Shown here: positions 1 through 6,900 of the stretch, in pieces
Numbering within the stretch: the first letter of the stretch is position 1
Layout: every line of letters starts with the position of its first letter
Assembly: GCA_900313465.1 (NCBI GenBank)
Contig: OMRU01000034.1
Coordinates: 1 to 7,533, forward strand
Length of the DNA: 7,533 nt
From: an uncultured Clostridia bacterium
GTDB taxonomy: Bacteria; Bacillota_I; Bacilli_A; RFN20; CAG-288
Direction: 5' to 3'
The notes under the pieces: generated by a model
The model's database searches: none
What the model was told of the DNA's origin: nothing
Seen by the model: only the letters and a program-made list of their open reading frames with translations
Program-made: the position numbers and the translations under genes

Positions 1-586
1 GCTTGATTTTATCAAAGACGTCACTGATGGTTGTACCAGATAATACCGATAAGTATTCGGTGGTCATGATACTACCTACAGTATCATCAGAATAAGCGGA
101 TAACTGGTTGATGATGCTTCTTCTCTTGTTTGGGAGATATTCCAAGACCTTGTTTCTCATGTTCTTAGGAATATCTTCAAGGAAGTCGGCCAAGTCATCG
201 TTTGAGACGTTAGATAAGACAGCTAAAAGCACTCTCTTTGGAAGATTGGCGACTAAGGCTTTTCTTTCTTCGATAAGAAGGTAGGAGAAGATTTCGCCAA
301 GTTTGTTATAGTCATTGTTGATGGTGGAATAGAAGAGAATGATTTCATTATCAGTGAGTGGATTTAAGGCATCGGCAAGTTGAGGAGCGGAATTATCGTT
401 TGCCATCTCAAAAAGAGCAGCCTTGTCATTGGTGATCAAAGCCTGGTGTAATTTGGATGGTAAAACTGGCTCGTTAACAGCGATTTTTTCTTCTTCGAGC
501 TGTTCTTCCATATTGGCGATGATGTCGGCCTGTTCCAGACGAATGTTTTCCTCTGTTGGGTCGTTTCTCTTTTCGTTGATATCCAT
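1..586 (-). CDS. mgtE: Magnesium transporter MgtE, N-terminal part (3' end beyond the window)
   Basis: MgtE proteins are dimeric inner-membrane Mg2+ channels with a cytosolic N domain and CBS pair that sense Mg2+ and gate the C-terminal pore. Translating the minus strand from the ATG at 586-584 gives 195 uninterrupted residues that leave the window. Residues 1-40 are an acidic, probably disordered lead. Residues 44-160 look like the helical MgtE N superhelix, including DDLADFLEDIP at 130-140 and EYLP at 149-152. Residues 165-195 match the N-domain/CBS1 junction (YSDDTVGSIMTTEY, then a CBS-like strand and helix). The second CBS and the membrane domain are off the window. An in-frame TAA (the stop codon of the upstream phosphatase gene, 626-628) lies 13 codons before the ATG, with no ATG/GTG/TTG between, so this is the first usual start. 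No Shine-Dalgarno sequence precedes it. The family call is secure; transport itself cannot be judged from this fragment. Confidence 0.92.
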   Translation of the reverse strand, partial: MDINEKRNDPTEENIRLEQADIIANMEEQLEEEKIAVNEPVLPSKLHQALITNDKAALFEMANDNSAPQLADALNPLTDNEIILFYSTINNDYNKLGEIFSYLLIEERKALVANLPKRVLLAVLSNVSNDDLADFLEDIPKNMRNKVLEYLPNKRRSIINQLSAYSDDTVGSIMTTEYLSVLSGTTISDVFDKIK

Positions 587-595
587 GATTTTGGT

Positions 596-601
596 ATTAT
601 A
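596..601 (-). promoter_or_regulatory. Candidate -10 box of mgtE, consistent with a leaderless start
   Basis: Read on the minus strand, a perfect TATAAT ends 9 nt before the mgtE ATG. With usual sigma-A spacing, transcription would begin near 589, only about 3 nt before the start codon. The 39-nt gap to the upstream gene contains no purine-rich ribosome-binding site. No good -35 hexamer exists at 16-18 nt (ACACCA at 17 nt matches only 2 of 6) and there is no TG extension. The box could therefore be chance in AT-rich DNA, with mgtE read from the phosphatase transcript. Confidence 0.4.
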
Positions 602-625
602 GCGTTTTTTTATGAAGATGGTGTT

Positions 626-1285
626 TTATTTTGTAATATTTAATAATTTTTCTTCTAACTCTTTTACGGAGTGGACGACATGATGTGGATTTTCTTCTTC
701 TAACATGTCTTTGTGGTTCTTGTCATATTGAGAATAGGAGACAGAGATGATTTCGATACCGATAGATTTCATGGTCTTGATATCGGCAAGGGTATCGCCC
801 ACATAGACGATATGTTCTTTTTCTACACCATAGTCATCTAAGATTTTTTCGATATTCTCATCTTTGTTGATGCCTTCATCAGAACCGGTATAGGTCTTGG
901 CAAAATATTTGTCATACCCGAGATAGTCTAAGGAGATATCTGCTGTTTCTTTACTTCTTCCGGTAACAAGCAGGAGTAAGAGATCTTTTTTCTTTGATAA
1001 AGAGAGAAGCAAATCATCCATGCCAGGAATCTTGACGAGTAATTCTTCCTGAAGTCTGAGGTAATCTTCGATAAAGAAGGCCCATGCTTCGGGGAAGATG
1101 TCTTCACCTAGGATATTCTTGAGAATACCAGATTCCGCCGGACCAAAATGATCTTCTAAATTACTGTCATCAATTTCTTCATAACCATATTCGTGAATGG
1201 TATTCAAAAGCGCTTGATGCTCAAGGTTGTTAGAATCGACGATGGTGCCGTCAAAGTCGAAAACGATGACGCTTTTTTTGTTCAT
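626..1285 (-). CDS. HAD-superfamily hydrolase (phosphoglycolate phosphatase / PpaX-like)
   Basis: A cytosolic Mg2+-dependent phosphatase of 219 residues, the normal size for a HAD protein with a small C1 helical cap. All four HAD motifs are visible: motif I DFDGT with nucleophile Asp10 and acid/base Asp12; motif II Thr108 in VTGR; motif III Lys141; motif IV VGDTLAD with Asp164 and Asp168. The cap is the helical stretch of about residues 17-90. The family includes Gph-type phosphoglycolate phosphatases, PpaX and beta-phosphoglucomutases. The general fold is clear but the substrate cannot be named, so no gene symbol is given. The ATG is preceded by AGGAG at a 9-nt spacing, and an in-frame stop lies upstream within the -10 box. 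The gene is divergent from addB and is followed on the same strand by mgtE after 39 nt, so partial cotranscription is possible. No missing catalytic residue was seen. Confidence 0.88.
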   Translation of the reverse strand: MNKKSVIVFDFDGTIVDSNNLEHQALLNTIHEYGYEEIDDSNLEDHFGPAESGILKNILGEDIFPEAWAFFIEDYLRLQEELLVKIPGMDDLLLSLSKKKDLLLLLVTGRSKETADISLDYLGYDKYFAKTYTGSDEGINKDENIEKILDDYGVEKEHIVYVGDTLADIKTMKSIGIEIISVSYSQYDKNHKDMLEEENPHHVVHSVKELEEKLLNITK

Positions 1286-1294
1286 ACTTTTCCG

Positions 1295-1299
1295 CTCCT
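1295..1299 (-). promoter_or_regulatory. Shine-Dalgarno site of the HAD hydrolase
   Basis: AGGAG on the minus strand, 9 nt before the ATG at 1285. It fixes the start of the phosphatase gene and shows that this genome uses canonical ribosome-binding sites, which makes their absence or weakness before mgtE and addB notable. Confidence 0.8.
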
Positions 1300-1314
1300 G
1301 TTTACTACGACAAC

Positions 1315-1320
1315 ATTATA
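1315..1320 (-). promoter_or_regulatory. Candidate -10 box of the HAD hydrolase promoter
   Basis: A perfect TATAAT on the minus strand, predicting transcription from about 1308 and a 23-nt leader that includes the AGGAG site. That geometry is ordinary. No convincing -35 hexamer was seen at 16-18 nt (GGGCTT at 17 nt), so the promoter may be weak or need an activator. Confidence 0.5.
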
Positions 1321-1432
1321 ACTGAATTTGACATTGAAAGCCCATGAAAAGAGAAAAATAGTCTGGAAAAGTGCTGTGAGAAGAAATTAGGTGTCAAAAT
1401 CGTCACATCACAAGAAATCTCGCCATAAATAG

Positions 1433-1461
1433 ATGAAAATATCTACCAAGGGAATTAAAAT
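1433..1461 (+). promoter_or_regulatory. Candidate addB promoter abutting the start codon
   Basis: ATGAAA (1433-1438, 4 of 6 matches to TTGACA), a 17-nt spacer and TAAAAT (1456-1461, 5 of 6 matches to TATAAT). The predicted first transcribed base is 1468, the A of the addB ATG, which would give a leaderless mRNA. A competing reading is GTCACA (1402-1407) with CATAAA (1424-1429) at 16 nt. That would give a leader of about 32 nt containing AAGGGA (1448-1453), a weak ribosome-binding site with a rather long 14-nt spacing. Sequence alone does not decide between them. Confidence 0.4.
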
Positions 1462-1467
1462 AAAGAC

Positions 1468-3948
1468 ATGACATTTTTAAAAGAGAAGAAGTATTTTATC
1501 GTTGCCGATAAAGAATATAAATCTGTTTTCTATGCTTTTAAGGCAAAGTATCCTTTCCTTGATCTTCAGATCATCTCCAAATCTGATTTGATTGATCTGC
1601 TAGGCTTTGCTTATCAGATGGATCCGATTCCCTATCTGTTGAAGAAAGAAAAATATGACTATTCTCAGTGCAAGAAACTGCTCAACATTATCAGAGTAGG
1701 TGATATTTCCTCCCATGAGGAATATATCAAGATTTTTGATGAACTTCAGAATCAGGGTTATCTAAAATATGATGACCTTGGTCCACTACAGGTAAAACAA
1801 AGAGAAGTGCTTCTTTTTGAAGCGGATGAGGATTATGAACTGCATTCCTTTTTAAAGAGAAAAGGTGTTCCTTATCAGGATATTCATTTTAAGGATATCG
1901 ATAGAGAAGAAGTCTATTCTTCTCTCAACGCTCCAGTCATTTATGATTTTGATAATAAGTTCTTACAATATTTCTATATCTTTGCAGATATCAGAAAGAG
2001 AGTCTTAAGCCATCCTGAACAAAAAGATAAAATCACAATATTCCTCAAAGGGGACCAGGATTTGTTCTATATCAATTTCTTCTCTGGTCTATTTGGAATT
2101 GATGTCTTTACCAACATGAAACTTCCTCTCATTTCTTCTGAGGATGTCTCTGTTGCCTTATCTACTTTCTTCAAGAACAAGAATTTTCAATGGAATGAAG
2201 AAGTCAAAGAGAACTCCCCACTTTTCCAGGTGTTATCTATCATCGAACGATATCAGTTAAAGACTCTATCTTTTGATTTTGCTTATTCTTCCTTGATGGA
2301 AATCTTATCTAGCCAGACCATGAATTATACCTATAAAGATAAAGGTGTTGGCTTGAGCAATGAATTATTCTTTGATGGAAACGATGATCCTGAACATATG
2401 ATTTATGTCACCAATTTCCAACATGATGACTTCTATAAGGAATTTGATGATAATAACCTTCTTCCTGATGCGCAATTAGAAAGAATCGGTGTCAATCCAA
2501 GTTATATCAAAACCAAACTCGACCGCCGTAAGAAACTTAACTTCATCTGTTATCATCATTTAGCTTTTGCGAGTCGTGCTCTTCTTCATCTGAAGGATAA
2601 GATTTATGCTTCTCAGTTCTTAGAAGAAATGAAGTGGAAATCTAGTAAGCCTGAAAAGCATAATCCACTTGGTTCTTATACCACCAAGGCCAAAGAATTG
2701 CTTGATTCTTATTACAAGGATATTCTTCATAGCAAACCAGATACCATCTATCGCAGCTATGATCATTCCTATCATAGAATCAATCATTCTGCTAAAAGAG
2801 AAAAATATGGTGTTACTTCCATGAACACCTTCTTCCAGTGTCCATTTTATTATTATCTTGAACGCGTCTTATCTTTATCCAAAGGCGATAAGGATAATGA
2901 TAAGTTAGCTGCATATCGTGGAGATCTGATTCATGGTGTCTTTGAAGATATCTTCACTAGAGACTATGTCAATCTTGATAAAGCTTATGATGAAGCGTTT
3001 GCTTATGGATTAAAGAAGTATGAAGAAAATGCAAAAAACGATAACCATCTCATCACTGATGAAGAGAAGATGTATATTCGTTTTATCAAGAAGTGGTTAA
3101 GAGATGTCGTCAAGACCGCCATCCTTCAAAAAGATCCTAATATCTCAAATATCACCGGTGAGGTAGCTGAAAAGAATGTCACCTTTGAAGTGGCAGGAGT
3201 GCAATTTACCGGTCAGATCGATAAGATTATCTATACCAAAGGTGCAAGCGGTCAGCAGTATTACACCATTACGGATTATAAATCTGGTTCAAGTGGAACC
3301 TTCGAACTTGAAAAGGTGTTCTTAGGTGGATCATTACAGTTACCTCTTTATTATCTTGCTTTGCAACAGAAACAAAATCAGGAATACACCCATAATGGCA
3401 CGGATCATTTTGGTGGCTTTGGTATTCAACATCTCTATTTTGCTAATGGCATTCCAACTAGTGATGGTGTCTATGGTCAAAAATCTATTTCCGAAAAGAT
3501 GCGTAATGCAGGTATTGCCTATAATGATTTTGATTATGCTGAAAGTTTTGATTCTACAGCGGTTAAGCAAACAAGTAAGGGAAAGTCTTTGAAGAAAGGC
3601 GTCTATCGCGATTTTAGTTGCTCATTCTCTGACGATACTGAGAAAAGTTCCTTGATTTCAAAAGGACGTAAGTACACGTTAGAAGAATTCATCCAAGATG
3701 CGATTACTGGTACAAAGAAGAATATTGAGGCGATTGAGAATTCGCTCTTTGATATTGCACCAACGGCGACTAAGACGGGAAAGTATTCAGATGAATTCTG
3801 CAAATATTGCCCTTATAAGGATGTATGTTATCATGCCAAGTCCGATATCAAAAATATCACTTCTGAAATAAATATCCACTTCCAGACGGGCAAGGAATCT
3901 TCTGGTAGTGATGATTCCGATGATGCGGAGGACTATTCCAATGACTGA
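1468..3948 (+). CDS. addB: AddB: nuclease and inactivated-helicase subunit of AddAB (compact form)
   Basis: AddB pairs with AddA to process double-strand breaks; in characterised enzymes it cuts the 5' strand and its degenerate helicase domain reads Chi. This 826-residue protein has a divergent helicase-like N-terminal half (about 1-440) with no Walker A motif, including a remnant near 312-340 where UvrD-like folds carry motif V. The C-terminal nuclease is intact: GDLIH with His489, Asp585, Asp603-Tyr-Lys605, and QLPLYY at 624-629. Four cysteines, Cys458, Cys778, Cys781 and Cys787, form the 4Fe-4S signature C-X319-C-X2-C-X5-C that wraps the nuclease domain. The last 25 or so residues are acidic and Ser-rich. 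An in-frame TAA at 1456-1458 and no start codon between make the ATG at 1468 the first possible start. Bacillus subtilis AddB is about 1166 residues with a Walker A, so this copy is some 340 shorter. The last 8 nt overlap addA. Confidence 0.92.
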   Translation: MTFLKEKKYFIVADKEYKSVFYAFKAKYPFLDLQIISKSDLIDLLGFAYQMDPIPYLLKKEKYDYSQCKKLLNIIRVGDISSHEEYIKIFDELQNQGYLKYDDLGPLQVKQREVLLFEADEDYELHSFLKRKGVPYQDIHFKDIDREEVYSSLNAPVIYDFDNKFLQYFYIFADIRKRVLSHPEQKDKITIFLKGDQDLFYINFFSGLFGIDVFTNMKLPLISSEDVSVALSTFFKNKNFQWNEEVKENSPLFQVLSIIERYQLKTLSFDFAYSSLMEILSSQTMNYTYKDKGVGLSNELFFDGNDDPEHMIYVTNFQHDDFYKEFDDNNLLPDAQLERIGVNPSYIKTKLDRRKKLNFICYHHLAFASRALLHLKDKIYASQFLEEMKWKSSKPEKHNPLGSYTTKAKELLDSYYKDILHSKPDTIYRSYDHSYHRINHSAKREKYGVTSMNTFFQCPFYYYLERVLSLSKGDKDNDKLAAYRGDLIHGVFEDIFTRDYVNLDKAYDEAFAYGLKKYEENAKNDNHLITDEEKMYIRFIKKWLRDVVKTAILQKDPNISNITGEVAEKNVTFEVAGVQFTGQIDKIIYTKGASGQQYYTITDYKSGSSGTFELEKVFLGGSLQLPLYYLALQQKQNQEYTHNGTDHFGGFGIQHLYFANGIPTSDGVYGQKSISEKMRNAGIAYNDFDYAESFDSTAVKQTSKGKSLKKGVYRDFSCSFSDDTEKSSLISKGRKYTLEEFIQDAITGTKKNIEAIENSLFDIAPTATKTGKYSDEFCKYCPYKDVCYHAKSDIKNITSEINIHFQTGKESSGSDDSDDAEDYSND
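3927..3931 (+). promoter_or_regulatory. Shine-Dalgarno site of addA inside the end of addB
   Basis: GGAGG, 9 nt before the addA ATG at 3941, embedded in the Ala-Glu-Asp codons of the acidic AddB tail. It decides the addA start and implies translational coupling: ribosomes ending addB at 3948 stop within reach of the addA start. Confidence 0.85.
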
Positions 3949-6900
3949 TCAAGAACAAAAAGAATTAAAAGGTTTTAATCCTGGTCAGCTTCAGGCTGTC
4001 ACCTCTCCTTTAAAGCAGAATATTTTGATTTCTGCTGGTGCTGGTAGTGGTAAGACCAAGACGTTATCGTATAAGGTTTATCATCTTGTTGCTTATGAAG
4101 GAATTGAACCTTCCTCTTTATTGGTGTTGACGTTTACCAATAAAGCTGCCTTTGAAATGAAGGAAAGAATCATCAAGCAGTTTAAAGATCATCAGGGAAC
4201 GGATAGCAAACAATCATCAGAAATAGTCTCTGCTCATATTCAGACCTTTGACTCTTTCTCCGCCTATCTTGCCAAGAAGTATGCTTCTATCTTACAGATT
4301 CCGGATAATCTGACCGTTGCTGATGATAATGTTTTATCAGCAAAGAAATCTGAAATCCTCGATGAAGTCTTACATGAATATTACGTCAATGAACCAGAGA
4401 GAATCTATAACACGTTCTCCAAGTTCTGCCCGGCGGATGATCGATTCATGAAGTCTTTGGTTTTCTCTGTAGACAAGGAGTTACAAAAACTTCTTCCTTC
4501 CAAGAGAAAGGCATTCATAGAAAACTATGATGCATCGTTCCTGAGCAGAGATTTCTTTGATCAGTGTATTGATGGTATTGTTGAAAATTATAAGAAACAG
4601 ATTCGATTAGAAATATCTAAGGCTGTTTTTAATATCAGGACAGATTCTTTTGATGATGCTGATTTATTGATTTCCGCTTTAGGAAATCCAACTTATTATC
4701 AGTTTGGTCGCAATACGGATCAAGAACTTTTTGCTAGTGACATCACCAAGAAAGTATATCAGCATTTCTTGGATGTATTAGATACGCCAAATAAACAATT
4801 CTTCAAGAAATTAGATGACTTATTCACGCTTGACGAGACTAAGCTGTTATTCGACGGGTCGAAACAGTGGCGTGCCATTGAAAAAGATGCTGGTAAAAAA
4901 TCACCGGAATATTGCCATTTCTATTCCCCACTAAAAGAACTCATCAAAGATAATATTTATCAGAAATTTGTCGGTACGTATGGTTTAGATTTTGACCAAA
5001 TGTATGAGAAGATTATCTCTTTTAAGGATGACATTCATCTGATTTTTGAAATCGTCGAAAAGATGAATCAACGCCTTGATCAGTATAAACTTCAAACCAA
5101 CGCCTATACTTTTGCTGATATCGGCTATCTTGCCTTATCACTTTTAACCGAACCAAAATATGCTTCTGCCGCCAAAGAAATCAAGGATAGATTCAAGTAT
5201 GTCTTAGTCGATGAATATCAGGATACCAATGATATTCAAGAGACATTCTTAAATGCTTTATCTGAAAAAGCAACTTTGTTCTGCGTCGGTGATGCGAAGC
5301 AATCCATCTATCGTTTCCGCAATTCCAATGTTCAGCTTTTCATGGACCGCAAGGAACTCTTTGAAAGAAATCCAAGCAAAGGAAGTGTCATTTCTATGAA
5401 CTGGAATTACCGTTCCTCTTTTGAACTTCTTGATGCGATCAATGCTATCTTTGATTTATACATGACCAAGAGTCATGGTGGTATCTCCTTTAATGAAATC
5501 ACCTATGACCAGAATAAAGAACCTATCAGGGCTCAGCGTCTTGATCATGATCCAGGTTTGAAGAGAACCAGAGTTGATGGAAATTTCTATGGTTTAGGAT
5601 TCTTATCCTTTGATAGTATCGATTACGCCTCTGACACCAAGAGAGAAATCGATGCCATCATTCATGACATTGAAGAAAAAATCAAGAATCATTATCAGAT
5701 CATTGATGAAAATACCTTCAAGCCACGTGACGCTAGATATTCTGACTTTGCAATTCTCACCAGAGCAAAAGGAAACTTTTCGGAATATCAGAAGATTTTT
5801 GATGAAGCTGGCGTTCCATTAAATATCGTCACTGAGGAACATCTGACACAAATCAATGCCGTCTTGTTGTTACAGTCTCTTATCGCTTTGATTTCTTGTT
5901 TGATTCAGAAAGAGAAAACCGGTGAGATTCAAGATAACGTTCGTCATCTCTTCATGTCTGTTGCCCGCAGTTATATCTATGGTATCAAAGAAGGCTACGA
6001 CGACAATCATATCTATGAAATCCTGATGGATAAAGATACTTCTCGTTTATGGAATGATCCTATCATGGTCAAAGCCAAGGAGTTTGCTCATAGCCATAAG
6101 GAAACTGCTTTGGCCGTCATTTTCCTCGACCTTCTTAAAGAGTTCCATATCTTGGATGATTTGGTCTATCTTGGAGATGTTGTATCCAACAATGATAAGA
6201 TTGAATCTTTCTATCAGATTGTTGTGGCCCAACAGTCGATCGGTCAGGGAATTGAAGACTTTGTTAAACTTTTCAAGAATATCTCCAAGTATCGTATTGA
6301 GATTGCCGCGGAAACAGATACGGAATTAGAAAATGCGGTTTCTTTGATGACGATTCATAAGTCTAAGGGACTAGAATTCCCAATCGTCTATATGCCCGTT
6401 CACTTTAATTCCTTAAGTGGATCAAAGCAACATAAACTTGCTTGCAATCTCTCTTTCAAGAGAGGCCTTGTTCTACCATACTTTGTCTATGATGAGCATT
6501 CCGCCAATGTCTTAAATGCTAGCTATTACATGGATGAAGGTTCTGCTTTTGAAGAAATCAATGAGCATGTACGTATCTTCTATGTCGCTTTGACTAGAGC
6601 CAAGGAAGGGTTATATATCGTTGGTAATCAGGATAGAGCCACACTTGGTACTAACAGCAAGGAAAACCTCTATGACATGATGGATTATGTCTACCACTAT
6701 CCAAAGATGGAAGACATCTATCAGAAGTTGATGCTAGATGAAGGAGTCATCACTGCTGATGAACTTGATGAATTCAACCAACAGTTACAGAAATATGACA
6801 AGATTTGTCATAGCACGATTGATATAAAACAATTCTCAGCTGATGAACTGGAAACGTTTAATGCCACTTTTGCCGATAAGAAGAATGTTTTGTTTGCTTC

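Noticed and set aside
587..625. A magnesium-sensing leader (M-box) before mgtE
   Set aside because: The gap to the upstream gene is only 39 nt, far too short for an M-box riboswitch, and shows no structured element.
1328..1333. Perfect TTGACA on the plus strand as the -35 of addB
   Set aside because: No acceptable -10 lies 16-18 nt downstream (the region reads GAGAAA); the best AT-rich hexamer, AAAAAT, is 20 nt away, and the start codon would be about 100 nt further on.
1430..1445. Hairpin TAGAT-(6 nt)-ATCTA upstream of addB as a terminator or RNA switch
   Set aside because: A 5-bp AT-rich stem with no G/C core and no T-run is too weak for either, and would be expected by chance in this AT-rich spacer.
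3326..3803. Three small open frames inside addB (3326-3592 plus, 3340-3570 minus, 3603-3803 minus)
   Set aside because: They lie wholly within the conserved AddB nuclease coding sequence, resemble no family, and have low-complexity composition typical of out-of-frame reading.
1468..3979. Use of TGA as a tryptophan codon (mycoplasma-type code)
   Set aside because: All tryptophans in the three readable genes that contain them use TGG, no frame has an internal TGA, and addB ends with TGA right at the addA overlap; reading through would add only about ten unrelated residues.
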